64,000 nucleotides of DNA from Thermonema lapsum (GTDB lineage: Bacteria > Bacteroidota > Bacteroidia > Cytophagales > Thermonemataceae): positions 62,001 through 126,000 of the forward strand of contig NZ_JAASRN010000001.1 of assembly GCF_011761635.1 (NCBI RefSeq), in the 5' to 3' direction. Under the pieces are notes generated by a model. It worked only from the letters and a program-made list of their open reading frames with translations, was not told the origin of the DNA and made no database searches. The number at the start of each line of letters is the position of its first letter. The stretch's first letter is position 1. The position numbers and the translations under genes are program-made. Below are positions 47,003-56,600 of this stretch, piece after piece.

Positions 47003-47261
47003 GCTGCCGTATCTGTATGAGCAGCTTTCGGCTCGCATTGCTTAGCTGCTCTTCGTCTATGTTCAGGTCTCGTATGATGTCAATAAGGCAGTTAATTTTG
47101 CCCTCTAAGGTAAAAAACTTATTGACGACAATGATGCGACGGGATTTCAAAATGCAGTAGCCCGCTTGGAAATTGCCTTTTTCATAGCGCAATATATAGC
47201 CAGCTTCGCCGACTAATTCTTCTAACCCTTGAAGAAAAGATTTGGTATAACGAATACTCAT
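46989..47261 (-). CDS. Conserved small protein of unknown function
   Basis: 90 residues, mixed alpha/beta, with the core RYEKGNFQAGYCILKSRRIIVVNKFFTLEGK split between two strands and a helix. No family name recognised, though it has the look of a conserved Bacteroidota protein. It starts four bases after the response regulator stop, so the two are co-transcribed and may act together. Confidence 0.7.
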   Translation of the reverse strand: MSIRYTKSFLQGLEELVGEAGYILRYEKGNFQAGYCILKSRRIIVVNKFFTLEGKINCLIDIIRDLNIDEEQLSNASRKLLIQIRQLSLS

Positions 47262-47265
47262 GCTT

Positions 47266-47643
47266 TTATTTCTGGTTGAGCAATGATTCTACTTTCTGAA
47301 AGAGCGTGTCGAAGTTGATGGGCTTGAGCACAACATCCTGAAAGCCCAGTGCCTTAAATTCTTCTTCGGAATAGTTGGGGGCATTGCCGGTGATGGCGAT
47401 GACTGGCACTTGACCTTTGGGCGTGGGTAATTGCCGGATTTTTTTCAGGCAATCTATGCCGTCTAAGATAGGCATATTCAAATCCAATAAGATTAAGTCC
47501 ACCTCTTCTTTTTGTAATATATCCAATACTTGTTGCCCGTTTTTGGCGCTGAGCATGCGATAGTTCTTCAGCTCAAATACTCGCTTTACAAGGTTTTGTA
47601 TCACAGAACTGTCCTCGCCAATCAAAATACTTTTGCTATTCAT
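47266..47643 (-). CDS. Single-domain response regulator
   Basis: 125-residue receiver domain of the CheY type without an output domain. Acidic pocket E10 and D11, phosphoacceptor D54 in LLLDLNMP, the switch threonine in AITGNAP, and the conserved Lys in VLKPINFD. It could receive phosphate from a separate kinase or hybrid kinase; the giant kinase at 8039-11860 is one untested candidate. ATG 47643 is preferred; the upstream extension has no receiver-like sequence. It diverges from the ACP gene. Confidence 0.9.
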   Translation of the reverse strand: MNSKSILIGEDSSVIQNLVKRVFELKNYRMLSAKNGQQVLDILQKEEVDLILLDLNMPILDGIDCLKKIRQLPTPKGQVPVIAITGNAPNYSEEEFKALGFQDVVLKPINFDTLFQKVESLLNQK

Positions 47644-47759
47644 GATTGAAAACGTTAAAACGTTAATGTAAAATTTATGCGAAATTAGTATTAGGAAAAT
47701 ACAAGATTGGGCTTGATTTTTGCTAAAATAAAAACAATAACAGAAAATCAAGAGGAATC

Positions 47760-48008
47760 ATGGACGAAATTTTACAAAAATTGCGAGACATCCTGTCTGA
47801 AAAATTGGGTATCCAGCCCTCATTGGTAGTTCCCGAAGCCCATTTGGTGAAAGATTTGGGGATTGACTCCTTAGATTATATTGAAATTATCATGGAGCTG
47901 GAGCAGGTGTATAACATATCTATTCCCGAAACTGATTCGGAGCACTTCAGAACAGTGGAGGACGTCATGCTCTATGTCTATGACAAAGAACTGAAAAAAA
48001 CTGCCTAA
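47760..48008 (+). CDS. Acyl carrier protein
   Basis: 82 residues, four-helix acidic carrier with the phosphopantetheine serine S37 in GIDSLDYIEI. It lies alone rather than in the fab cluster, so it could be a second, specialised ACP rather than the main fatty-acid ACP. The ATG at 47760 is clear. A hairpin terminator follows at 48060-48094. Confidence 0.88.
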   Translation: MDEILQKLRDILSEKLGIQPSLVVPEAHLVKDLGIDSLDYIEIIMELEQVYNISIPETDSEHFRTVEDVMLYVYDKELKKTA

Positions 48009-48059
48009 CTTTCCATTACCTTTTACGCTCATTAGGAACTACTTTGCTTGCATGCGTCG

Positions 48060-48098
48060 GGCACCTCTTGTCGTCGGTTTGCGCGAGAGGTGCCTTTG
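48060..48098 (+). terminator. Terminator-like hairpin after the ACP gene
   Basis: 9-bp stem (48060-48068 with 48086-48094), 17-nt loop, then TTTGTTGTTG. The loop is large, so confidence is moderate. Confidence 0.55.
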
Positions 48099-48378
48099 TT
48101 GTTGGGTGGGGAAAGAAGAGGAAAAGAAATGAAAGTGGGGATAAGCTGAAAAGCCGATGGGGCTTTGTCTTTTTTGAAGGATTCTTCTTCGTCATCTCGA
48201 CTCTACTCTTTTGGTTGTTTCGAAGAAAAGCGAGAAATCTCTCTTTTGCTTCTTGGCGTTTGCTTTGATGGAGGGAGGGGGGGCAGATTTCTTATTGCGC
48301 TCACGCTCCGTTCGAGATGACAGCAAGTAGCGGTGTGCTTTTGATGTGGAATTTGTTGTTGAGCAGTAGGCACAAACA
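48099..48378. other. Intergenic stretch holding a palindromic repeat element
   Basis: No gene is supported here. The main feature is the repeat at 48191-48321. A short open frame on the plus strand within it has no family signature. Confidence 0.5.
48191..48321. repeat. Dispersed intergenic repeat, copy 3, REP/MITE-like palindrome
   Basis: GTCATCTCGA at 48191-48200 pairs with TCGAGATGAC at 48312-48321; nested inside, AGAAATCT at 48233-48240 pairs with AGATTTCT at 48285-48292. The left half contains TTTCGA...GCGAGAAATCT, like the other two copies. Confidence 0.6.
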
Positions 48379-48379
48379 A

Positions 48380-48407
48380 TAAAAAAGCCCGGCAGATGCC
48401 GGGCTTT
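48380..48407 (-). terminator. Intrinsic terminator after the cold-shock gene
   Basis: Perfect 10-bp stem (48384-48393 with 48398-48407), 4-nt loop, T run on the minus strand. Confidence 0.88.
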
Positions 48408-48428
48408 GGGTGCCGTGTTCTTTATGTG

Positions 48429-48620
48429 TTACACCAGTTGAACATTCACAGCATTCATTCCCTTACGACCTTCTTGTAAGTCGAAGGTAACTTCATCGTC
48501 CGACTTGATTTCGTCGATTAAACCGCTAACGTGAACGAAATACTCTTGACCGCTTTCGATGTCGCGAATGAAACCATAACCTTTGGTTTCATTGAAGAAT
48601 TTGACAATACCTTTGTGCAT
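48429..48620 (-). CDS. Cold-shock domain protein
   Basis: 63-residue RNA- and DNA-binding beta barrel of the CspA type with RNP1-like KGYGFI at about 13-18 and RNP2-like YFVHV at about 27-31. It likely melts RNA secondary structure. The promoter at 48650-48681 is the best match to the Bacteroidota consensus in this window, giving a short leader of about 24 bases, unlike the long leaders of E. coli cold-shock mRNAs. A strong terminator follows, so it is monocistronic. Confidence 0.94.
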   Translation of the reverse strand: MHKGIVKFFNETKGYGFIRDIESGQEYFVHVSGLIDEIKSDDEVTFDLQEGRKGMNAVNVQLV

Positions 48621-48649
48621 GATTGATAATAATTATGAATTAAGAAAAT

Positions 48650-48681
48650 CAAAGGTAGTGCTTTTTCTTGGACTTGCCAAA
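48650..48681 (-). promoter_or_regulatory. Promoter of the cold-shock gene, full consensus
   Basis: On the minus strand TTTG (48678-48681), a 20-nt spacer and TACCTTTG (48650-48657): the textbook TTTG-N19/21-TAnnTTTG arrangement. Confidence 0.75.
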
Positions 48682-48724
48682 TTTTGGACCAAAAATTTTT
48701 AATTATCATTTTCCGGTGTTAGAT

Positions 48725-48755
48725 GAAAAAAGCCACGAGCGGCTACTCGTGGCTT
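48725..48755 (-). terminator. Intrinsic terminator after trxA
   Basis: Perfect 10-bp stem (48730-48739 with 48746-48755), 6-nt loop, T run on the minus strand. Confidence 0.85.
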
Positions 48756-48784
48756 ACAAATAGCATTCATTGGATGGATGCTGC

Positions 48785-49114
48785 TTATACTTTTTCGGCT
48801 ATGGCATCTAATTTTTGCGTCAGCACGATTTTGGGAACTACTCCCACTTGTTTATCTACTACTTTGCCTCCCTTAAACAGAAGCAAGGTAGGGATGCTGC
48901 GGATACCAAATTGAACAGCCAAGTTGGGGTTGGCGTCCACATCCACTTTACCGATGACAGCTTTCCCCTCATATTCGCCGGCAAGCTCTTCGATGGTGGG
49001 TGCCAGCATCAGACAAGGACCACACCATGCAGCCCAGAAGTCAATCAATACGGGTTTGTCGCTGTTGATGATTTCGTTGAAGTTTGCTTCGGTAATTTCT
49101 AAGGCTTTTCCCAT
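48785..49114 (-). CDS. trxA: Thioredoxin
   Basis: 109-residue cytoplasmic thioredoxin with the redox pair C31-GP-C34 in WCGPC and the cis-proline loop SIPTLLLF. It reduces protein disulfides and would supply electrons to DsbD. It has its own -7 box (49199-49206) and terminator; the neighbouring cold-shock and dnaE genes are separate units. Confidence 0.96.
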   Translation of the reverse strand: MGKALEITEANFNEIINSDKPVLIDFWAAWCGPCLMLAPTIEELAGEYEGKAVIGKVDVDANPNLAVQFGIRSIPTLLLFKGGKVVDKQVGVVPKIVLTQKLDAIAEKV

Positions 49115-49198
49115 GACAATAAAACATTTAATATGGTTGCTAAACGTTTTTTAAAACACAGAATACATGAAAAGAGTTTAATTTTTGTTTTTATGTTT

Positions 49199-49206
49199 CA
49201 AATATA
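49199..49206 (-). promoter_or_regulatory. -7 box candidate for trxA (TATATTTG on minus strand)
   Basis: Fits TAnnTTTG; it lies 84 bases before ATG 49114, giving a leader of about 80 bases. Confidence 0.4.
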
Positions 49207-49247
49207 AGCACAAATGCCATGACGAACCGTCAGTTGGCTGACTATTT

Positions 49248-52200
49248 TCAATGCACAGGCTGTGCTTTGATGCCCGGCAGGCGGTTGAGTGATTCTAACA
49301 GGCGTTTGCTCACTGACAATTTGTATTTTTGGGACAGGGTTCCCACGCTAATTTGTTTTTTGGGGTCGAAGAGATGTACCTCCATCCACTTGTCGCCAGC
49401 GTAGTCTTGTGCCAGTTTTTCCAGCTCGGGCAGAGTATCTGGGTCAAAATTTTCTAAGTCAATGAGCAGACGGACGCCTTTCCATGCTTGCTTGCGCAGT
49501 TCGCTGAGAAATTCCATTTTTTTGGGACGGAACTCCCACTGGTCTTGGCTATTGTAGCGCAGACGCATTTCACCTTCTATGTAAAGCAACTGACCGCTGT
49601 CCACATAAGGCATGAATTGGGCGTAATCTTTGCCAAAGAGGGCTATTTGCAAGCTTCCGTGGAAGTCTTCTATGGTGAAAATCATAAAGGGGTTGCCATT
49701 TTTGGCTTGCCGGCGGGTAACTTCGGTAACCACTCCGGCAATGCGAATCAATTCGCTGTGTTGCCCATTGGTGGGACGGTAATCTGCCAGTTCATCCAGA
49801 CGTTTGTTGCACAAATGCTTGACTTCCATTTCGTACATGTCGAGTGGGTGCCCCGACAGATAAAAGCCTACCACCTCTTTTTCCTTCTTTAGCTTATGAA
49901 CGGCGCCCCAAGGCTCACAGCGAGGTGCTTTGGGGGGCGGTAGCGCCACGTCGCCTTGCATATTGCCAAAGATAGACTGCTGTGCCTTAAGTTTTTCTGC
50001 TTGGTAGGCGCTGGCATAGCGCAACAGCTTTTCTATATAAATCTGCCCCTCTTCTTCGTGGAAATACTGGCTGCGGTCTAAGCCGAAACAGTCAAAAGCA
50101 CCGGCTAATGCCAAACCTTCCATGATTTTTTTGTTTACTTGTGAGAGGTTGACCCGGCGCACAAAATCGAAGATGTCGCTGAAAGCGCCATTTTGGTTAC
50201 GCTCTTCGATGATGGAACGCACAGCGGCTTCGCCTACCCCCTTGATGGCTGCCAAGCCGAAACGAATTTCTTTGTCGTTGACAGCCACAAAATGCACATC
50301 ACTTTGATTGACATCGGGACCCAGCACGTCCAGTCCCATACGACGACATTCGGCAAGGAAGAAGTTTATTTTATCGATATTGCTCATGTTGTGGGTGAGC
50401 ACTGCCGCCATGTATTCTGCCGGGTAGTTGGCTTTTAAATAGGCTGTTTGATAAGCAACCACCGAATATGCTGCCGAGTGAGAGCGGTTGAAACCATACT
50501 CGGCAAATTTCGCCATGATATCGAAAATTTCATTGGCTTTGTCTTCGGGTATGTTGTTTTTTTCTTTACACCCTTTCACAAAGGTGGCGCGCTGCTTGTC
50601 CATCTCTTCTTTTTTCTTCTTACCCATGGCGCGCCGCAGCAGGTCGGCACCGCCCAAGGTATAGCCAGCGAGGACCTGCGCTGCTTGCATGATTTGTTCT
50701 TGGTAAACCATGATGCCGAAGGTATCGCGCAAGATGGGTTCCAGCAAAGGGTGGGGGTATTCTACAGCTTCTTTGCCGTGTTTGCGGCGTATGTAAACAG
50801 GAATGAACTGCAGCGGTCCGGGGCGGTAGAGGGCGTTCATAGCGATGAGGTCTTCTATGTTGGTGGGCTTCAACTGCCGCAAATACATTTGCATGCCTTC
50901 GGATTCGAACTGGAAGGTGCCGATGGTCTCGCCTCGCTGATATAGTTCAAAGGTCTTGGCATCGTCTAAGGGGATGTGGTCAATGTCTATGTCTATGCCT
51001 TTGTTTTTCTTAATCATGGCAAGGGCATCTTTGATGATGGTCAGGGTTTTGAGTCCCAGAAAGTCCATTTTCAGCATGCCGGCATCTTCAATCACCTTGC
51101 CATCGAATTGGGTAACCAGCAAGTCGGTATCTTGGGCTGTGCATACGGGGATGTAGTCGGTTAGGTCGCCGGGGGCAATGATGATACCCGCGGCATGCAC
51201 GCCGCGCGAGCGCACCGAGCCTTCGAGTACCAAAGCTTCGCGCAGCACCTTGGCTTTGAGGTCATTGCTTTGATATATCTCTTTTAGTTCGGGCGTTTCT
51301 TCTATGGCTTGTTGTAGCTTGGTGCCCGGCTTGTCGGGGATGAGTTTTGCCAAAGCATCGGTTTCTTGCAGTGGCAACTCCAACACACGTCCTACGTCGC
51401 GCACCGCCATCTTGGCAGCCATGGTGCCATAGGTAATGATGTGTGCTACTTGATTCCTACCGTACTTTTCCACTACATAGTCGATGACCCGCTGGCGTCC
51501 TTCGTCGTCGAAGTCCACGTCGATATCGGGCATAGACACACGTTCCGGATTCAGGAAACGCTCAAAAAGAAGGTTGTAGCGTATAGGGTCTATGTTGGTG
51601 ATGCCTGTGCAATAGGCAACCACCGAGCCGGCTGCTGACCCCCGTCCGGGTCCTACGGAGACACCTAATTTTCGGGCGGCAGCAATAAAGTCTTGTACAA
51701 TGAGGAAATAGCCCGAAAAGCCCATGTTTTGAATGACATTCAGCTCGTAATTGATGCGCTCTTCTATCTCGGGCGTGATGGTGTCATAGCGGCGTTTGGC
51801 TCCCTCAAAAGTCAGATGCCGCAAATACTCATCTTGGTTTTTAAAACCGGGTGGAATGGGGAAGTGCGGCATGAGTATGTCGCGCTTGAGCTGCAGGGTC
51901 TCTACCTTATCGTAAATTTCATTGGTGAAGTCGAGGGCTTGCGGCACGTCGGCAAACAGCCGGTTCATTTCGGCTTGGGTTTTAAAATAAAATTCGTTGT
52001 TGGGGAAGGCAAAGCGCATACCCTTGCCTTCGCCCTTGGGGTCGCTTTGCTTGGCGCCAGTGTTGATGCAAAGCAAAATATCGTGGGCGTTCCAATCGTC
52101 TTGGTCGAGGTAGTGCGAGTCGTTGGTAGCGATAACCTTGAGGTTATATTTTTTTGCCCACCGCAACAAGGTCTGATTGATGTCTTCTTGTGAAATGCCT

Positions 52201-52769
52201 GTGCCGTCGATGTTTTCCAAGTGGTGGCGCTGTAGTTCTATATAGAAATCGTCGCCAAATACGTCAATCCACCATTTGAGCTTTTCTTCGGCGGCTGCTT
52301 CGCCTTGGCGTAAGATGGTTTGGGGAATTTCGGCACCGATACAGCAAGAAGTGGCAATGAGCCCTTTGTGATATTTACGTATCAGTTCTTTGTCTATGCG
52401 TGGATACTTCGAGTAGTAACCTTCAATAAATCCTAAAGAGCAGAGCTTCGACAGGTTTTTGTAACCTTCTGGATTTTTGGCTAACAACAATTGATGGTAG
52501 CGCACATCTTTCTCCTCTCTGGAAAATTGCTTTTTGAATCGGTCTTCAACCAAATAAAATTCGCAGCCCACGATGGGCTTCACGCCTTGTTTGTGAGCTT
52601 CTGCCACAAATTTGAACGCCCCGAACATATTGCCGTGGTCGGTAAGTGCCACGGCTTTCATGCCATCTTCTTTGGCTTTGCGCATCATGTCTTCGATGCG
52701 TGTGGCACCGTCGAGCAGCGAGAACTGAGTATGGCAGTGCAGGTGAATGAATGGTATAATATCGGGCAT
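49248..52769 (-). CDS. dnaE: DNA polymerase III alpha subunit
   Basis: Replicative polymerase catalytic subunit, 1173 residues from ATG 52769 (the frame is open to 52814). Domains in order: PHP (HLHCHTQFSLLDGA, ALTDHGNMFGAF), palm with the catalytic aspartates in PDIDVDFDD and GPGRGSAAGS, fingers with RSRGVHAAGI, the tandem helix-hairpin-helix and beta-clamp region, and a C-terminal OB fold (IRIAGVVTEVTRRQAKNGNP). Length is normal for Bacteroidota DnaE. A -7 box lies at 52859-52866. Confidence 0.97.
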   Translation of the reverse strand: MPDIIPFIHLHCHTQFSLLDGATRIEDMMRKAKEDGMKAVALTDHGNMFGAFKFVAEAHKQGVKPIVGCEFYLVEDRFKKQFSREEKDVRYHQLLLAKNPEGYKNLSKLCSLGFIEGYYSKYPRIDKELIRKYHKGLIATSCCIGAEIPQTILRQGEAAAEEKLKWWIDVFGDDFYIELQRHHLENIDGTGISQEDINQTLLRWAKKYNLKVIATNDSHYLDQDDWNAHDILLCINTGAKQSDPKGEGKGMRFAFPNNEFYFKTQAEMNRLFADVPQALDFTNEIYDKVETLQLKRDILMPHFPIPPGFKNQDEYLRHLTFEGAKRRYDTITPEIEERINYELNVIQNMGFSGYFLIVQDFIAAARKLGVSVGPGRGSAAGSVVAYCTGITNIDPIRYNLLFERFLNPERVSMPDIDVDFDDEGRQRVIDYVVEKYGRNQVAHIITYGTMAAKMAVRDVGRVLELPLQETDALAKLIPDKPGTKLQQAIEETPELKEIYQSNDLKAKVLREALVLEGSVRSRGVHAAGIIIAPGDLTDYIPVCTAQDTDLLVTQFDGKVIEDAGMLKMDFLGLKTLTIIKDALAMIKKNKGIDIDIDHIPLDDAKTFELYQRGETIGTFQFESEGMQMYLRQLKPTNIEDLIAMNALYRPGPLQFIPVYIRRKHGKEAVEYPHPLLEPILRDTFGIMVYQEQIMQAAQVLAGYTLGGADLLRRAMGKKKKEEMDKQRATFVKGCKEKNNIPEDKANEIFDIMAKFAEYGFNRSHSAAYSVVAYQTAYLKANYPAEYMAAVLTHNMSNIDKINFFLAECRRMGLDVLGPDVNQSDVHFVAVNDKEIRFGLAAIKGVGEAAVRSIIEERNQNGAFSDIFDFVRRVNLSQVNKKIMEGLALAGAFDCFGLDRSQYFHEEEGQIYIEKLLRYASAYQAEKLKAQQSIFGNMQGDVALPPPKAPRCEPWGAVHKLKKEKEVVGFYLSGHPLDMYEMEVKHLCNKRLDELADYRPTNGQHSELIRIAGVVTEVTRRQAKNGNPFMIFTIEDFHGSLQIALFGKDYAQFMPYVDSGQLLYIEGEMRLRYNSQDQWEFRPKKMEFLSELRKQAWKGVRLLIDLENFDPDTLPELEKLAQDYAGDKWMEVHLFDPKKQISVGTLSQKYKLSVSKRLLESLNRLPGIKAQPVH

Positions 52770-52858
52770 GGCTTGTGCGCTTATGCTTTTTGGGTGAAAT
52801 GAATGTTTATGCAAAAGTTTAACAGAAGCAGCAGCGGTGGTGCCGATGTCAAATCGTA

Positions 52859-52866
52859 CAAAAGTA
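52859..52866 (-). promoter_or_regulatory. -7 box of dnaE (TACTTTTG on minus strand)
   Basis: Fits TAnnTTTG and lies 89 bases before ATG 52769. Confidence 0.45.
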
Positions 52867-52913
52867 CGAAATTTTGGGTTGAAGCCGAAGTTTTTCTCAA
52901 AAGGCAGTCAAAC

Positions 52914-52946
52914 AAAAAAGCCCTCCGCAGGGCAGAGGGCTTTTTT
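52914..52946. terminator. Bidirectional terminator lying upstream of two divergent genes
   Basis: Perfect 12-bp stem (52914-52925 with 52935-52946), 9-nt loop, A run on the left and T run on the right. It sits between dnaE and the DinB-like gene, both of which read away from it, so it ends no annotated gene. Confidence 0.75.
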
Positions 52947-53112
52947 CAAAAAAAATTATGAAAAACCAACTGAAAAATGAAACAGTTGATGCACTGCTTC
53001 TATTTTAGATTCGTTCTTTTTAACGAAATGCAAATGCTGAAAGTTTCATGCTTGCAGATTGTGCGACTTTCGTTATTTTAACGAACCAAACTCCAAAAAT
53101 ATTTTACAACTT
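52947..53112. other. Intergenic stretch with two similar inverted repeats
   Basis: TTCGTT...AACGAA occurs as a hairpin at 53010-53027 (6-nt loop) and again as TTCGTTA...TAACGAA at 53069-53085 (3-nt loop), 59 bases apart. This looks like a duplicated operator or a structured RNA just upstream of the DinB-like gene. No coding sequence is evident. Confidence 0.5.
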
Positions 53113-53646
53113 ATGCAATCAGCACTTCGTACTTCGAATATACGCATTACCGACTGGGGGCAGCAATATCATCATTATGTACAACTCTTGGACGACGACT
53201 TGCTATTGAGTCTGCACCGTAATCAAGAGGAAATCAACCGCTTGCTCGAGCCGCTCACAGAAGCACAGGCAAGCTATGCTTATGCACCCGGTAAGTGGTC
53301 TATCAAGGAAGTGCTGGGGCATATCGTGGACGCCGAGCGTGTTATGAGTTACAGGGCTATGAGCCTTGCCCGTGGCGAAAAACAAAGCCTGCCCGGCTTC
53401 GATGAGAACGAATATGTGAGACAGGCACATTTCTCGCGGCGCTCTATGCGTTCGCTGCTCGATGAGTTCAACCACCTACGCAATGCCAACATAGTTTTGT
53501 TTGAAAGTTTTGATGAAACTGCCCTCGCACGCAAGGGCATTGCCAATGGCATAGAAGTGAGTGTGTTGGCACTTTGCGCTATTGTAGCGGGACATGCCAT
53601 ACATCATGTGCACGTACTCAAAGAAAAATATTTACCCTTCCTATAA
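53113..53646 (+). CDS. DinB/YfiT-like four-helix-bundle protein
   Basis: 177 residues with the DinB-superfamily metal pattern: H in KEVLGHIVDAERVMSYRA and HxxxH in AGHAIHHVHVLKEKYL. Such proteins bind a divalent metal; some are thiol-dependent transferases (for example with bacillithiol), others unknown. ATG 53113 gives the family N-terminus. The following amidohydrolase gene starts 31 bases later on the same strand. Confidence 0.8.
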   Translation: MQSALRTSNIRITDWGQQYHHYVQLLDDDLLLSLHRNQEEINRLLEPLTEAQASYAYAPGKWSIKEVLGHIVDAERVMSYRAMSLARGEKQSLPGFDENEYVRQAHFSRRSMRSLLDEFNHLRNANIVLFESFDETALARKGIANGIEVSVLALCAIVAGHAIHHVHVLKEKYLPFL

Positions 53647-53677
53647 CGTTTGATTGTTAAACATAACGTAGAAGCTC

Positions 53678-56600
53678 ATGAAGAAAATTTTTACTTATTG
53701 CCTGCTTGTGTGCTTTTGGGCAGTAGCCACACAACATAGCTGGGCACAACAGACCAAGCCACGCAATGGTGTAGCAGAGCCAAGGGAAGGACTCTACGCC
53801 TTTACCCATGCCACACTCTGGCTCGATTATCGGACTAAAATAGAAGATGCTACCTTGCTGATTCGTCAGGGGCGTATAGTGGCTGCTGGTAAGAAAGTGA
53901 GCATCCCAGACCAAGCTGTGGTCATTGACTTGGGCGGCAAGCATGTCTATCCCTCTTTTATTGACCTGTATTCACACTACGGCATGCCCAAGGTCGAAGA
54001 AAAACCCTGGCGCAGCGGACCCCAAATGGAGTCCTCGAAACAGGGCGCTTATTATTGGAATGAAGCCGTACGTGCCGAGCAAGAAGCAGCTTCTATGTTC
54101 GTAAACAAAGAACAAGAAGCCGAAAGCCTGAAAAAAGCCGGCTTTGGCGCCGTGCTTACGCACTACCCCGATGGCATAGTGCGTGGAAGCGGCGCTTTGG
54201 TGAGCTTGGCAGGGCAGAGCGAAGAGCACAGTACCCTTCTCAAAGAGCGTGCTTCTACCCACTTTGCCTTCCAGCGGGGCAGCAGCCGGCAAGACTACCC
54301 CACCTCTCTTATGGGAATGGTAGCACTTATACGCCAAGTGTATTACGACGCCGATTGGTATGCCAAAAACCAAGACCCCAACAAAGAACATAACCTCACT
54401 TTGGAAGCCTTCATCCGCCAGCGCTCTTTGCCTGCCATCTTTGAAGTGGAGCATCGCTTGCAGGCATTGACCGCCGACAAAATAGGCGATGAGTTCGGTG
54501 TGCAATATATCATCAAAGGAGCCGGCGATGAATACATGCGCATAGAAGAATTGAAGCGTACCGGCGCTACTTTTATCTTGCCGCTCAATTTCCCCAAACC
54601 TTACGATGTAAGCGACCCTGCCGATGCGCAATTGGTTACTTTGGCACAAATGAAACACTGGGAGTTGGCACCTTCGAATGCCGCCCGTTTGGCACAAGCC
54701 GGCATCCCTTTTGTTTTCACAGCAGCGGGGCTCGACAAAGCCGAAGACCTCATTGCGCAGGTGCAAAAAGCCATAGAGGCAGGACTCTCGCCCGAAGAAG
54801 CTCTGAATGCTTTGACCTACCGCCCTGCCCGCCTGTTGGGGATGGAGAACGAACTGGGAGTATTGAAACCCGGTGCATGGGCTAACTTCCTCATTACTTC
54901 AGGGAACATATTCGACAAAGAAACCGTCATCTACGAAAACTGGGTGCAGGGCAAGCGTTATGTGCTATTGGATATGAAGCTAAAGCCCATTGCCGGCAAA
55001 TATGAGTTAGAAATAGAAGGCAACAAGCTGAGCCTTACAGTAGAAGGCAAGCCCCATGCCCCGCAAATGAGCTTGCGTGCCGAGGGCGACACTGTAGATA
55101 CCAAAGTGAATGTACAGCGCCAAGGCGACTTGCTGAGCCTGCACTTTACTTTAGGTAGCGAAAATTCATCGAAACTGTACCGCCTCACCGGCTGGGTGAA
55201 AGACAAAAATCTGGAAGGCAAAGGTCAAAACTCAGAAGGCAAATGGTTTGAGTGGACTGCTCGTTATCAAGGAGAGGTAGAGAAGAAAGAAGAAAAAACG
55301 GATAAGAAAGCAGAACAAAAGCAGAAAGAAGAAACTACCGGTGAGGTGATTTATCCCTTTGTGGCTTACGGACGCCCCCAGCTGCCCCCACAAGAAACTG
55401 TGCTCATCAAGGACGCCGTAGTCTGGACCAACGAAGCAGAGGGTATTATCCAAGAAGGGGACGTATTGATACAAAACGGTAAAATAGCTGCTGTAGGCAA
55501 AGACCTGAAAGCCCCCAAGGGCGCCAAGGTCATCGATGCTTCGGGTAAGCACCTTACCCCCGGTATCATAGATGAGCACTCTCATATAGCTCTGTTCAGT
55601 GTAAACGAAGCAGGACAAGCCATCTCGGCAGAAGTGCGCATGGCTGATGCCATCAATTCCGAAGACGTGAATATTTACCGTCAGCTGGCAGGGGGAGTAA
55701 CCGCCGCACAACTGCTGCACGGCTCAGCCAACCCCATCGGTGGGCAGTCGGCAATTGTGAAGCTGCGTTGGGGGATGTCGCCCGCACAAATGCTCATAGA
55801 AGGCGCCGACGGATTCATCAAGTTTGCCTTAGGCGAAAACGTAAAGCAAAGTAACTGGGGCGACGCGTATCGTGTCCGTTTCCCCCAAACCCGTATGGGA
55901 GTGGAGCAGGTGATGGTCGATGCCTTCACCCGCGCCTTGCAGTATGCCAAAGAAAAAGAAGAAGCCGCTAAGAGCAAAGGCAAAAAGGTGGTACGTACCG
56001 ACTTGGAGCTGGAAACACTGCTCGAAATTCTCAACAAAAAACGCTTCATCACCTGCCACTCTTATGTAGCTTCGGAAATTACCATGCTCATGCGTGTAGC
56101 AGAACGTTTTGGCTTCCGTGTCAATACCTTTACTCACATCTTGGAAGGCTACAAGGTGGCAGACAAAATGAAAGCGCACGCTGCGGGTGCTTCTACCTTC
56201 TCTGACTGGTGGGCATACAAAAACGAAGTAAAAGATGCCATCCCTTACAATGCAGCCATCATGCACAAAGTAGGATTGACCGTAGCCATCAATTCCGATG
56301 ACGCCGAGATGGGGCGCCGCCTCAATCAGGAAGCAGCTAAGGTCGTAAAATATGGAGGCGTAAGCGAAGAGGACGCCTTGAAGATGGTTACTTTGAACCC
56401 CGCCAAGCTCTTGCACCTTGACCAGCGCATGGGAAGCATCAAGGTAGGAAAAGATGCCGACCTGGTGATTTGGTCAGACCACCCGCTTTCTATTTATGCC
56501 AAAGCCGAGAAGACTTTCGTAGATGGTCGCCTGATGTATGACATAGACGAAGACAAGCGACTACAGCAATATGTAGCCAAAGAGCGTGCCCGCTTGATTC

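Noticed and set aside
47651-47668. Tandem AACGTT motifs upstream of the response regulator
   Set aside because: Only two short copies in A+T-rich sequence; too likely by chance to call an operator.
48044-48268. A 74-codon plus-strand frame after the ACP gene
   Set aside because: It runs through the terminator hairpin and into the palindromic repeat, without family resemblance.
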